Of a stretch of DNA of 64,000 nucleotides, positions 22,522-35,207 are shown piece by piece. The translations under genes and the position numbers were made by a program. Source of the DNA: Ophiostoma sp. CBS 140.51 (lineage: Eukaryota > Ascomycota > Sordariomycetes > Ophiostomatales > Ophiostomataceae); NCBI GenBank assembly GCA_029298735.1, contig JANSLP010000064.1, positions 62,001 through 126,000 of the forward strand, written 5' to 3'. Each line of letters starts with the position of its first letter. Position 1 is the first letter of the stretch. The notes under the pieces were generated by a model, which saw nothing but the letters and a program-made list of their open reading frames with translations, ran no database searches and had not been told where the DNA came from.

Positions 22522-24643
22522 CTAGGAATCAACCTTGACCCTCTTCGGCTCGTTGTTGTGATCGATTGGGTCGGACGACGGCGCACCCGCGCTGGCCTCG
22601 GGGCTCTTGCGTTTGTTGGATGTTAAGTGGTCATCCCGTAGGAAGCTCGGTCCCGTACCAACAATGGGTGTGGCAAAGTTCAACGGACTCGGGAGCGTGG
22701 CGCTGTCGCTACCGCGACCGAAGCCCCACTCTGGGTAGAAACTGCTCGGACTAGGTAACAGCTCGTTGTTGAGGAACCGGGAAGGCAGTGCAGAGCCTGG
22801 CGTATCGATGTGCATGTTATTGTTGTTTTGGTGAGGAATGGGCCGAGCAAAGGGGTTCGGAGGCCCCGAGGCACCGGCTGACAAGATCGCTGAGGCTGAG
22901 GGTGATGGCGGCGGGAGGACCATGCCCGTGTGCGTCTCACCATTGCGTCTCGCCCCAAGAGGACCGGCATCATTTGGATTGCGAGGCGAAGATGCAGAGC
23001 CTCCTGTCCCGGTAGCGGCACTGTTGTCCTCGGACCCATCGGGAGGGATCTCAACACGGAGTCTTGGCCGCAGCGGTCCACCAGGACGCAAACTGTTCTG
23101 TCGAGACGGCGGCGTAAACATGGTTTCTGGAATCGACGAGATGGACACGCGCGACTTGGGCTGGGGCATTTGCGCCGAAGCGTTGTCAGCAACCTTGTTG
23201 TTGGGCGGGGACGATGTGACACTGCTACGCGATGCAATGTTCCCAGAGTCAACAGATTGTGAGCGGTTGGCGTTGTTGTTGTTGTTGTTGCTGTTGCTGT
23301 TGTCGTTGTTCTTGGTGCTCTGGCCAGATGTGGACGACTCTGCCTTGACCGAATTGCCTTGGAAGGCAGCCAGATGCTGTGACAGAATGGAGCGGTTCTC
23401 GTCGATGGGCGTGAAGATACTGTATTGCTTTCGCTGAGGTAGTCTTTTCACCTCGTGCCATTCAGGGTCCGCCTTTGGTTCAACAGGTGTTGGTGGTTGC
23501 GGCTCTTGGATCTGCGGCGGTTGGGACGCGTTTGAATCCTCATGCTTGACCTGTTGCTGCTGTTGCTGCTGTTGCTGTTGTTGCTGCTGTTGCTGTTGTT
23601 GCTGCTGTTGCTGCTGCTGTTGGTGCGGGTTATGTTGTGGCGGCGGGAGAGGCGGTTGGACCGCGTGCGGGTGCGGTAGCTGTTGCGAGTGTCCCTGCGG
23701 CGGCGAAACTGAGTGTCGTTGCTGTACTTGCGGTGGTGGTGGTAGCGAGTTGCCTTGCATACCCTGGGGCGGGAAACTCGGTGGCATCGAGGCCGGCCGC
23801 TCATCGACGTACTGCTGTATGTGAGGAGGAGGAGCGTGTGTTGTCGGCGGAGGCGCGTAGTTGGAATATTGCGGACCGGGTTGGTTCATGTTGGGCTGCA
23901 TGTTTTGTTGGGCTTGGGGGTTGTAGATGGCCGGGTGTGGCATGAAAGCGTAGCCGTTAGGCTGGTGCGGCCCTTGCGGCGGACCCTGCTGCTGTACGTT
24001 TTGTGGCATACGGCGCATGTCATTTCGCGAGGTCGGCCGAGAGCCGTTCTGAGGCGGTTGCGGCGTGTGGCCCCGCTGGATGGCTTGTGTCGCGGCGGCG
24101 TGTTGTGCAAAGCCCACGCCGTTGGGAATAGGTGGGGAGGCAGATGGTGTGCCGTGGCGGAACTGGGCAAACTGCGGCGGTACCTGGCCGGGGTAGTGCG
24201 GCGGCATCATGTGCGATTCGACAGCTTCGTTCTGCAGGCCAGGCGGCGGTGTGCCATCGACCTCGTCATCGGATCCATCGTCACCACCGCCGTTGAAGTC
24301 GTTGGGGCCCTTGTGCTCGTTCGGACCGCCGTGGTATGTGTATCGTCCGATCAGGTCGCGCATGTCATTTGAGGAGTATTCGTAGAGCTTCTTGTTGCTG
24401 CCGAAGATGATGACAGCCACGTCGACGGAACACAGGACGGAAAGCTCATGTGCCTTCTTAAACAGACCGCCCTTGCGCTTTAGAAATGTGCTACATGTGC
24501 GTTAGTCGCCGAGAAGAAGAGAGAGAAAGAGGAGAGGGAAGGCGGAGGGAAGCGGAAGTGCAGGGAAGAACGGGGCCGTAAGCTTACACTGAGCGGTTGC
24601 GGTCATCTTTGATCGCCTTGATCTCGATCTTTCTGCGACCCAT
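22522..24643 (-). CDS. RLM1: MADS-box transcription factor, MEF2/Rlm1 type
   Basis: Rlm1-type factors act downstream of the cell-wall-integrity MAP kinase and bind A/T-rich MEF2 sites. Two exons (24643-24588 and 24490-22522) give 674 residues. The first exon encodes MGRRKIEIKAIKDDRNRS. The second continues VTFLKRKGGLFKKAHELS and VLCSVDVAVIIFGSNKKLYE, completing the MADS box, followed by a short MEF2-like segment to about residue 75. The MGRRKI start and the splice phase (GT|C) make the start secure. The remainder is low complexity: Pro/Gln/His-rich, with 24 uninterrupted Gln at residues 309-332, and Asn- and Ser-rich runs. A conserved-looking C-terminus includes a basic KRK and an acidic end. 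About 6.3 kb of gene-free sequence lies upstream. Smp1 is the closest alternative name within the same family. Confidence 0.88.
23551..23622 (-). repeat. CAG/CAA repeat encoding 24 glutamines
   Basis: Twenty-four consecutive codons read Gln on the minus strand, mixing CAG and CAA. His-rich and Pro-rich sequence precedes the run and VKHEDS follows it. The mixture of codons suggests selection or age has kept the tract from being a pure slippage-prone repeat. Confidence 0.97.
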
Positions 24644-27600
24644 CGTAAATGGCGATGCTGCGAGTTACGGCAGCGCGTCGATTCAATCGGCGGGTGTGGG
24701 TGTGGTGTGAGGAGAGAGAGAGAGGGTGCGCGCGCGCGTGCGTGCGGTCGCTTGATTGACGGCGGACAGACGGCAATGCAGGACTCTTGTGTTCCAGCCG
24801 CGTGTTAATGTGTCGCCGTGAATGCCGGGATACCCGTCGTCGCCGATGTGTCGATGTGTCGATGCCCGGCGGATGATCAGGGCAATGCTGTAGGGGTGAA
24901 GAAGGTGGTGGTTGCTGACTGGATTGCGCGCAGCCAAATGGCGTTTGGATGGCGTCAAAATGTCTAGCAGTGGTGGCCAGGGAAGGACCGGGGCAATCTG
25001 GTGGACAGCTGGGCGCTCTTGAGGCCAGTATGGAAGCGACGCGGAGGGTGAAATGGAAGGTGAAATGGAAGGGCTAGTATTGTTCGACGATTGGAATCGA
25101 TGCCGTTCGTGTTTCTTTTTTTAGGTCGCGGAGAGAAAAAGAGGATCGGGAGAAACCAGAGACCAAATAGGAGGGAGGTGGGGGATGGGGGAAGGAAATA
25201 AAATGGAATATTCTTCTGCTGGGCGACACTGGGCGAAATGGGCGAAATGGGCGAAATAAAAAATCATTCGCTGAGATATGAAACAGCCAGGGTACGAGGT
25301 CAGAGAGAAAGAGAGGGCAGCGCACCGACAGGTGTTGGGTGGAGGCGACAAAGAGATCCCAAAAGAAATGACGGGGGCGTTCTACGTTCTGCGTTCTGCT
25401 ACAGTCGAAAAAGGCGAGCCAAGCCGAAAAGGCGATAGACTGCACGCTGTAAGCCCTGCGGAAACGGCCAACGAGAAGCGAGGGTAGCCTGAATGAGAAG
25501 GCCGAGCGCCAGCAAAAATAAGAGCAGCAGCTAGCAGAGCAGAGTGGTCGAGCCAGGTAAGCAATGATGATGGGCTGCAGTTGCAATCGCAGTCGCACTT
25601 TTTGCTTTCACGGAAGCAAGGGACGAGCGGGTGTTCTGGTGGGGCGCGAAGCTAGCTCTGGAATTGGCGTGGACTTTGTGCACCGGTGATGATGCTTAAA
25701 AGACTGGCAGTGAAGATTGGTGGTGAAGATTGAGGGCTGCCGGGCGGTTCTTTTTCTTTGCCTCTGGCGTGTTCTCTGGCGTGTTCTGATGCTTCGATGC
25801 CGGCTTGGTGAGCGGTTCTGCAGCGGTTCCGGGGATATTCCCGAGGCTGGCTTGTTGTTGGCTCGTCTTGGTTTTCCACAAGATGATGCGCCGGGGAATT
25901 TGTCGAAGCGTCGATCCCAAGATAGACTTTTGTCTAGAAAACGGGGAAAATGGGACCACAGAGAGCCTGGGAGGGCGGATGCAGGAGAGTTATAGAAGGA
26001 TCGGCCGAGCAGTACGTCGCATCAGTTGGATGCGTCTTGACGCTCGAGTCTTCAGTCTCAGGAGTAGTCTAGTCTTTGACAGCCTTTCGAGGGGTGTCTT
26101 GATCGCCTTTGTGCCTTTTCTGGAGGAGGCTCTTTGGCTTTGGTTTGCCGTCCTGTGCCTTTTGCGTTTCTGCGCCTTTGGCCAAGTCTGCACGGTCTGC
26201 ACCTTTGCCGACCAGTGTGTGCTTGTGTGTTGGTGACAAGGATCTGGCGGAAGCTGCCGCGGCCAAATGTGTTTGCTGGGGGCCAAGGGAGCAAATCAGA
26301 TTGGCGGACGGGCGGTCGTCAAGCAGACAAAAGAAAAAGAGAAAAAAGAAAAGGATACGTCGGAAAGCGATAAAGTGCGTGTCTGCTATGCAACGCGTCT
26401 AAACAGTCCCGAGTGAGAGGCTCGCTCGTGGTCGTGCAGAAATGAAGATGGGGCTGAAATCTCCAGTCCTAAAAATAACTCTTGGTCGAGGATGAAGGTT
26501 GGGGAGTTGAGAAAAAAGGGAAAGGTGGGAGCGGTGGAGATGTTAAGGGGATTGGAGAGAGGGCCTTGGGCCTGCTTGGGACTGGGCAAGAGGGGACGAC
26601 AGGACGGCCAAAAAAGACGAAAAAGGGAGGGGCAGAACGGTGATGGACAGGTACGATTGGTGCAGTCCACTTGCAGAGGAAAGAGCGAGGGTGCAGCGCA
26701 GCAATCTAAGAGGATAAAACGCGAAATAGGGCAGGCAGAGGGAAATAGGAAAGTACGAGCGGAGCCGGGTGCGCACCAAGCAAGAGCAACATACGACAGA
26801 CAGCAGGAGCGATGCAGACAGGGGTGGTGTCCGAAACGGCATAGTCAAGGCAGGTAGGGTCCAAGAGGGTGGGATGGCCGTTTTTCTTTCTTCGGCCAAT
26901 GTTTCTCGCACTCTCATAGCCGCCAGTACAAGCAAGCAGTTCGTTTCCGTGGCTGCAACGGCGCAGCGGGTGGCAGGGCTGTGCACTTGTGCACTTTTGC
27001 AGGTCTACACATACTTGTCCAGCCGTGCATCCAGACAACAGGTGCGGCTGGCAGACAATTTTGCTGCTTTTTAGTGTGCCGACGACATAGGAATATTCTT
27101 CCTGCCCTCAGGCACAGAGCCTCTTCACCCGACCATCCAGGCACACACAAACGCAGTCAGGCACAGCCAGACATCTCGATATTTACTGCCACACAACCAC
27201 TAGACGTCCCAACGAAGTAAGGGACAAGCCCAAGCATCTACGAGAGCCGGCTGACATACATCCCATCTCGATCAATGTATCGCGGACTCATTTCCAGCCT
27301 GATTTTTACACATTTTGTTGGATTGCTCTGGCCCGTGGCGCCTGTCCCTGTGTGAGGCGTATGCAGGTACGTTGAGATGTGTCAATGATAGTCAGGGCCT
27401 GGCCGCCAAGCCTCTTTCCCTTCTTCTCTGTGCTCTTCAGCTGGGTCAGCTGGGCACCGAGTGTTTATCTAGTGCAGCGCACCACTCTCCTGGCAGAACT
27501 TAATATCCGGAAGAAACGACGGCTTCTCAGCGTTATCTTCTCGTTATCTGCTGGGCCAGCAGAGGTACCAGACTGTGGCCAGGTTGGCAACAAAAGCATA

Positions 27601-30600
27601 TCTCGGCTGAATATTCCACGTTTTTCAAAGCTCTCTGCTTCCAAACTACCAACAGGCATGTTTCCGTCCTTACGTTCAACAGTCATAGGGCCTTGAAACA
27701 AGTACAATCTGATGGAGGCTGAATTGGGGCGGGGGCCATCAAGATATTAAAGCGATACCGAGGGCGAAAGGGCAGCATAAGCAACAGAAACAACAGAAGC
27801 AGCAGAAAACAACTGCACAGAAGGTCTTCTGAAGAACCAACCATCCCTGCCGATGCCCCTGTCGCTGTTCCTGTTGACGGACGAGACATTTTGATGCCAT
27901 GTTGTCTATCCCAGGAGCCCACATGTTCCTCGTAGCTGTTGTGCGAGGTGTCTCTGCCTGCGACTGTCGGGTTCCTGACGCCAACAGCCCCAAAAGAGAA
28001 ACGAGAAAAAAAAAGAAGAAAAAAGAACAGCACCGCCACCAGGCGTATTCGTGGTCACACACATGCATCTACTCCAGACGAAACAGGTGGCATATTGGGA
28101 AATGCGCCGCCGCCTGTGTATGCCATGTACCACCTTGGCGGACTGGGGCAGTTCGGACAGCCTGTGCAGTATCTGTGCACGTACTCCGTAGAACGTCTTC
28201 GCTCTGAGATGCTCGGTGGAAAATCCGTGTTTTCAGTCCGAAGACCCGATCATCCTGACAAATAATGGCTCTTTCCCAACGCTGCTGTTGGAATTTCTAC
28301 TCTCCCTCTTTCGATTCTGCAATGCCAATCGCATCTTGCATATATACAAAGCGATGTATGCCGGCGGCGAACCAACAGACCAACACCGGCCTGCAGAACA
28401 GACCCGGGACCAATTAAGCCAACCAATGCGCGGCCTGGAAAACCTCTTCCCATCTGGATAGAATGGGTAGAAGAGGGAAAATGTGAAGGAAGAACTGGAG
28501 GAAATGGACAAAATATTCCTCCGTTTCCGCCAGTCGCCTATTTTCAACGTTACGTTGCCGTCTTAGTCGGCCAGCGCGGTTAATCTAGCTCGATTAACGA
28601 TGTAAAGGCTCTTCCTGTTGGCCGTATTTCAGACATTTCGTGCATTTTTGGGACAGTCTCCAATTCTCCCTAGCATCACGCGGTATCATCAAGACACAAA
28701 AAAACGCCAGCACATTCGGCCCCATTATGACCCCGGGCCAACAAGACAAACTAGAGATGCTACGGTATGCATAAAGGAGAAAACATGGAGACTGTGGGAA
28801 CAGGCGGTCTACCAAGGATGGCCAGACCGCCAACCTGTACATACTCCATAGTCATGCAACAAGCAACAAGCTCCCCTGCTCCTACTTGAAAAAGGAAATT
28901 CGGTCTTTGACCATCTTGGGCGATCTCCGCCCAAGAAAGCACTTCGCGGGAGACGTGTAAGCTTTGAGCCAGTGCGCCGGCCACTACGGAGGACTGACCC
29001 GTCTTTGTTGAATACCCGGCAAAAGGATGCAGAATACAGAACACTTGCATGTATTACTCCGTATCTTTTGTTCCTTGATGGGTGGAGGACAAAAAGGCAA
29101 AACACAAAAATGTATTTACGGAGAAAAAGGTAAAAAGGTAAAAGGCAAAGAAGCTATCACCCCCACACTTGAGCGGGATAGATACTTGTTAGACACTTCT
29201 AAAAATCTCACCAAGCAAATAGACGCCAAAACCAGGAATTCAAACTCTTGAATTCAAGACCAGACGTTGAGAAGATCGGAATGCTGCGTAAGGGTCCACG
29301 GATGGTCGTTCGTTCTTGCCGTGGGTTGACGTCTGCGATTTCTAAAAATAGATCTAAAAATAGCTCGGGTGTGCTGTAGCGTCCTGCAAGGCAGGAAGGA
29401 GCCACCGCCAAAACCATGCTGTGGCACGCTGGGGTGGTGGTGCCAGGCAGAAGGGAAGGAGCACCTGGGTTGTGAAGTTGCAGGGCAGGTGTGCGCCACG
29501 CTTTTCCTCCTGGCTCTCTCGCGCGCTCCCTTTCCAACAACACGAGGCATTTCCGGGCTAATTAGCCCACTTTTTCCGAGTGGGGCGCAGAGAGTCGTTA
29601 AGCGCCAGAGCTCTGACCAATCAGAGTTGCAGACTGTGTTAGACGAGAAGGAGCACATTTCAACCTCATCGATGTCAACATTGAACATTTGAATTTCTCA
29701 CCATCGAGGCCATCACATATGTGTTGTGACAGTTCTTGTGTAGGTGGATGTTTGATGGTACGAAGGTATTTGAAAGTCTGCTAGAGAAAAAATAAGGCCG
29801 AAATTGAGCTCCTTGCCTGACTAACCATGGTAGACCTTCATCCTATTTTACTTTTCTCTTTTCCTGGGGATGTTTATTTTTGAATTCATCTCATCTTGGC
29901 ACTTGGATAGAAACTCGATGATATTTTTGTGATGTTTCCCGTGACAAAATTGACGACTGCTACTCCAGAAACAGATGTTGTCGAGGTTCATCGTGCTCGG
30001 AATAGACTGATTTGCCATGAGGACAGGCACCTGAGATCTAGGGATGATATCTCTTACACTCTACGCAGCTTCATCAAGAAGGTGGCGGCCATAAAGTTTA
30101 CTCCTTGAAACACACGGCTAGTAGCCTAGTCTAAATAGTGTCAACTGAAAATGAAAAGAGGCAAAATAGGAGACACCCCCTTCGTCGAAGGGATAGAAGA
30201 CGGGACGGGACGAGAAAGGACCAAAGATCAAGAGGGATGGAGCAAGAGCAAAGTCCTCTTGATGATCTGACCTCAATTTTGGACCGGGGCCAATATGGGG
30301 TGGCGCTAAAAAGGCAATGTGATGCGAAGTACCTTTGTGTGGACGTTATCAAGAGGTCTAAAACCAGATGCAAGCAAAGACAAAGTGGAAAAGGAAGTCA
30401 AAACGATAAACAAAATTTCCCTTTACGTGTGCTGCATGATAAACACGGTCCTGACCGATGGTTTGGCCGGGAGGGGCCCAAAATGAGGCCCGCAGCCTTG
30501 CCAGCCTTGTACCTAAAGGACAGAACTTATTCGCGGTCATGGTGGCAATGGCCGCAACTCTCCACCGTTAGGTGGTAGTTTTGGAGACGCAAATCAAAAA

Positions 30601-30988
30601 TGGCTCAAGACTCATAGCAAGTGTGGGTAAAAAAGGTAAATTATATATAGAAATAGTCTCTGTGGCCTCAGGGTATGCTCCGTAAAAACGCCAAAACCCA
30701 ACAGGTTTCCCAAATGTTTTGTCATCCTGGCTCGAAAAACACGCCGTAAGAAGATGCAAGACAATAGCCATGCCACGAAAAAAGCAAAACAAAAACAAAA
30801 ACAAACGGCTCTTTGTCAGAACAAGACAAATGAAACCATAAAAACACCATCCAACTCGAGGCCACCCGATAAAATACAGCAGAAGAAAAGTAAAAAGAAG
30901 GAGGATAGGAAGGATGAGAAGAATGGGAGGGGGTTTAAAATAACCCAAGTAGTTTATGAGCGGCGCAGGGTTGTGCAAGGACCGCTCT
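24644..30988. other. About 6.3-kb gene-free region upstream of RLM1
   Basis: No recognisable protein was found between the RLM1 start codon and the TAF1 stop codon, both on the minus strand. Near RLM1 there is a TG/GC simple tract (gcgcgcgcgtgcgtgcg, about 24728-24746) and a GA-rich run. Further left-to-right the sequence contains many short open frames without family resemblance. TACTCCGTA motif copies occur at 28182-28190 and 29055-29063. The region must include the RLM1 promoter and leader and the TAF1 3' UTR. It might also carry non-coding transcripts. Confidence 0.55.
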
Positions 30989-33900
30989 CTATGCAGGCCC
31001 GGAGAGGCTGTCTGGAGCATTGTAGACACCGAAGCCACCCTCCTCAGCAGTCTTGTCGGTCTTCCATTGACCGTTGAGCATAGGGCAGAGCCTAGTGGAT
31101 GGTTAGCATGGTCACTGGTATGGAATGATGTAAAATAAAGGATAGGGAAAGAAACGCACTTCTTGTTCGTCTTGATGTGGCCTTGGAGACCGCAGTTGGC
31201 GCACTTTCTGGTCGTGCCGCCACGCTCAATAGACGGGGCAGGGGAATCCGGGTCGCCGTCGTGTATCTGCTGCTGGAGAGCCTTTTGCTTCTCGCGAGCA
31301 TGACGACGCTCCTTGTTGCGGTTGAGACGGGCCTCTTCGGTTTCAAGGCGCTGCATGAGGACACGGTCATAGTCCTGGTTGCCTGTCGGCTTGACCGAGT
31401 AGGGGCTGCAATTGTTAGCTGTTTGTTCTCACATCTCTTTACTTCTTAATAAACTGAAAAACCACCGTTGAAACATACTCAATCTTCTCCATATCAAGTG
31501 ACGCCCGTTGCCGCATGTACTGGGCAATGACACCGGCGTCGTGCACAATCTCCGTCTTGGTGTACGCCTGGCCCGTCTTGGGGTCGCGGTAGGTCCGTAC
31601 AATGCGCAGCTTGCGCTTCTCGGGCGCGATCGACATGCTGGGCTTGCTGAACTGGCTGACACTGTCGTCGGCATGGACAACGTGGGATGCTGCCGCCGCC
31701 GCGGGTGTTGGTGCCTCCTTGGCGGCGTTGAAGCGGTCGTCTTCGTCGTCCTGGGGCTGGACATCCTCATCATCGTGTGGCGTGTCGTCCTCCAGGGTGG
31801 TACGCTGTGACGCCCAGATCTTGCGGATGGCATCGTTGTACAGGGCGTCTTGCTTCTTGACGTTGTACATGTGGCCGTTGTTGGCCTTCCGCTCGCGTTC
31901 CATAGCATCGGCGGAAGTGGCCGAAGGGCCCTGGATGGCACCCATAAAACCACCCTTCATAGAAGTGCGAATGAAGCTGAAACCTAGGCCGCGGCCTGTG
32001 GGGTCGCCGGCACCGTGCAGCTGGAGCATAGCCTTGCCGGCGCAGGCATCGATAAACGACTTGGTCGTCTTCCACGGCACCATGTTCATGGCCAGGCTCT
32101 CCTTGTCGTTCTCGTCGTCCACATCGTCGAGAGCGGCGCTGTCGTCGAGCTGGTAGCCGTTCTGGGACAACTCGTTCTGGCCGACCTGCATGGCGTCGTG
32201 CAGACAGACCTCGTCGGGCTTAATCATGCTATTGATAGTAGCCAGGTCCATCAGTGTGTCGTTCGCCTTGAGACCCCATGTCTTAGTCTCCTTGTCGTAG
32301 TGCAAGAATTCCTTGAGCTTCTGCCGGTTCTGGGCATCGTTGGAGTCCTTGACATGTGCCGTGATATCGGACAGAGACACGGACCCGTTCCGTGAGATCA
32401 TACGGTACGCCACCATCTTGAGCCGGTTCTTGCTAAGGGCAGTAACCTTACGAGAGTGCGGTCCAGGCACCTCGGCCAGTGGGAAGGTCTGGCCGACGAC
32501 AAATAGCTGGTCGATCTTGCGCAGGTAGTACGAGGTACCGTCCTGGCTCGAGTGAGTCCGGCCGAACAAGAAGTCCGTCGGCCGCGACTGGTGCTTAAAG
32601 ATGGGCGCGTGTGACATGGGGTTGTGCAGCGTGGGCACCATCTCGCCAGGGTCGACCGTGCCAAAGTTGGAGAAGGGCGACTTGTCCTCGGGCAACAAAA
32701 ACGACAGCTCGCCCAGCTCGGGCTTGGCCGGCTTCTCTTCGTCTCCCTTGGACTTGCGGCGGTAGTAGTTGATGATCTTGTTGCCCATGCCAAAGTTGGA
32801 CAAGACCGTGGGGATTTCCTCGCAGTACTCGAAGAGCACAGCGGTGGAGTTGTCGCCGAGCGAGAGATCCTTGGACCGTGCAAACGTTTCCTGGATCTTC
32901 TTGTGCTTCCACTCGCGCTTGGCTACCTTGCGCAGCTTGGCCATGTGCACGGAGAAGCCCATGCCCTTGTTGACCTTGAGCTGCGGCCGGTGGTAATCAT
33001 GCGGCTCGGGACCATATCGCGTGATGGCATAGTACGGCCACAGCAACTTGAGTGCTGGCAAACTGTGCTCCACCTGGATGTTGCTATGCTGGGCACGCAC
33101 ACGGTGCTGATGGTTCTCTTTAAGTTGCTCGTACGCCTGGTCGTTGGAATAGTTGAAACGCGACGCCAGGTTGCGCACGAGCCGGCCGTTCGGCAGGCGC
33201 TTTTGCGCCGTGAGCTTGGCGCGTTTGGGATCCCGGTCGTTCTCGCCATCATCCAACAGCAACCTGTAGTCGGCCATGTCGAGGTACACGCGCTTCGCGG
33301 CACGAGCTGTGGCCTCCTGGAAGGAGTCGAAGCTGGGCGCAACGTAGCGGGGAAGAACAGGCAAGCCAGGCTCGGCAATAACTTTGCGCCGTTTTGCCTG
33401 ACCTGCCGCCGCGGATCCCAGAATCTCGCGCTCCCATTCGTCCTGTTCGTCCGAACCCGCCGCCCGTTTGTGTTTCTCCGCCCGTACCAAAGCCATGGAC
33501 GAGTTGTCCTCCGGAGGTGGTGTTGGCAGGCCAGTGATGTCGTCCCAGTCTGCGCAGGCGATAGCAAAGTCTTTGAGAAGGAAGCCGCCAATAGGTGTGT
33601 TCTCGTCGTCGTCCTCGTCGCCAAAGGGGTCCCGGAAGATGTTGCCATTGTCCTGGTCCTGCGCCTCGGGCTGAAGCAGAGAGACGAACCCCCGTGCCGC
33701 AGCGTCATTAACGCGTTGCAAGATGGTCGCCTGGGCCGTTCCGGGGATACGGAACAGCTTCTCCTGGTCGGCTTCAAACTCGAGACTCAGTTTCGTTGGG
33801 ACAAGTGGCTTTGGCGGCTTTGCGGGCTTCTTTTCTGTGAGGTACAGTGGCTTCGGGGCCAGCTGTTCGTTGAAGTTGAGGATCTTGCCCTTTTCAAACG

Positions 33901-34543
33901 ACGGAAACGCCATCTTGACGAGGTCCATGAGGTTCTCGGCAACGGGAGGGATGTTGGGGTCTTGGTTCGTCGTGTCGTGGCCATAGTCTTCGGGGAAGTT
34001 GAGCGCGCGGTCGCTGTCGGTGACAATGTACGGGTCGTTGTTCGTTGGCGAAGGCGAGCGGCCAGCTGCTTGGTCGCTTCTGCCGTCGTCCATGTCGTCG
34101 TCTGCCTTGTCCTTGCTGCCCGCCGCCGCATCACCTCCATCCTTGCCCTTATTATCGCCGTCATCTTGAGCGCCAGGTGATGGCGGGAAAGGATCATCGT
34201 GTGTTGGAGAGCCTAGGTCGTCGCCAAATAGGTCATCTGTCTCGTGGCTCGTTCCCGCATCATCCGTCAGGCCTGGCAAATCGGCAGAGGCACCGCTCGT
34301 CCCCTCTTCTTCTTCTGGAAGGTCGTCATCGCTAATGTCTTCGAAATCTTCGGCGTCGTCGGCTTTGCCTTCTTGGCTGAACTTGATGTTCAGCAGGTCC
34401 GCTGGAAGGCCACCACCCTCAGTGCCCTGCTGGCTCCCACTGAGCAGGCTCATGATGGCCTCGTCATCTTCGTTGGCAGTGCGCTTCCAGTCATCCTCGT
34501 TCAACGCGGTGAACCCCCGCTCGTTTTCAGCCGCGGCAGGCAT
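30989..34543 (-). CDS. TAF1: TFIID subunit 1 (TAF1)
   Basis: TAF1 is the scaffold subunit of the general transcription factor TFIID. Three exons (34543-31479, 31405-31160, 31091-30989) join to 3414 nt, or 1137 residues, close to the yeast protein. The acidic N-terminus (residues 1 to about 230) is disordered. The large central domain (DUF3591 type, about residues 400-850) includes PHDYHRPQLKVNKGMGFSVH, LFEYCEEIPTVLSNFGMGNK, RPTDFLFGR and DPTGRGLGFSFIRTSMKG. The C-terminal zinc knuckle is RKCANCGLQGHIKTNKKLC, whose last cysteine is supplied by exon 3. No bromodomain is present, as in other fungal TAF1 proteins. The start MPAAAENERG is the first ATG of the frame. Both introns are short (73 and 68 nt), and exon 2 carries the basic segment NRNKERRHAREKQKALQQQI. 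Confidence 0.92.
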
Positions 34544-35207
34544 CTTGTCTGTCGTGTACGGTGGATCGTTCGTTCTTCTTCCCCCAGTTGTACGTCTCAC
34601 GGGAGTGATGGGTCGCTTCAAATCATGGCAGATGGTCGGATTCACCAGCCGCGCAAAGTTGAATCTCGATGTCCGTGGTTAAGGGGATAAAGTCACGGCG
34701 TCGCGCGCTAGCTGTCGCGCGTCGTTGGTTCGGAGTGATTGGGAAGAAAAACTCGATGGTAATCTGACGGTATATCGGGTTCGTGATGATATATCGGTAG
34801 AGAAATCGCCGAGCGGCCGATGGAGGTAGGGTCGGTGGCGATATATATAGATGTTTGAGGGAGAATTTATTGAATCGTGAATCTTAATCGAAGTTCAAGG
34901 CAGTCGCGCTCTGTGTTCCGAAGTGGGGCTAGTGACTAGCGGGTACAGTCACGTGAAAGAATCGTCCGTTGACAAGTCAAATGGGTCGCGCGACCAGAGC
35001 CTTGTCCATATTACGTAACCATCTACAGCAACGACCTCCAGCTCCATGTACAACGTCGACAATGTTTACGTTTTACGAAATGCGTCCGTTCACTGTTCAC
35101 TTGTTTTTATGGGAAAGTTTGTTTGGTCATCCAATTCATGCCGGTGAGCCTTTGTCAACCGGGTGTGTTTTGTATTATTATTTTTACTTTAGACTTGCAG
35201 AAAGAGT
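34544..35207. promoter_or_regulatory. TAF1 upstream region
   Basis: This 664-bp stretch lies between the TAF1 start and the NOG2 stop, both on the minus strand. A tatatata word at about 34841-34849 and two gatatatcgg-like words around 34770-34800 lie 230-310 bp upstream of TAF1. No gene was recognised. Confidence 0.4.

Noticed and set aside
25685..25785. Possible C/D box snoRNA (GTGATGA to CTGA, about 95 nt apart)
   Set aside because: Only a three-base terminal stem is possible and no C'/D' pair or guide match was seen. Such spacing occurs by chance.
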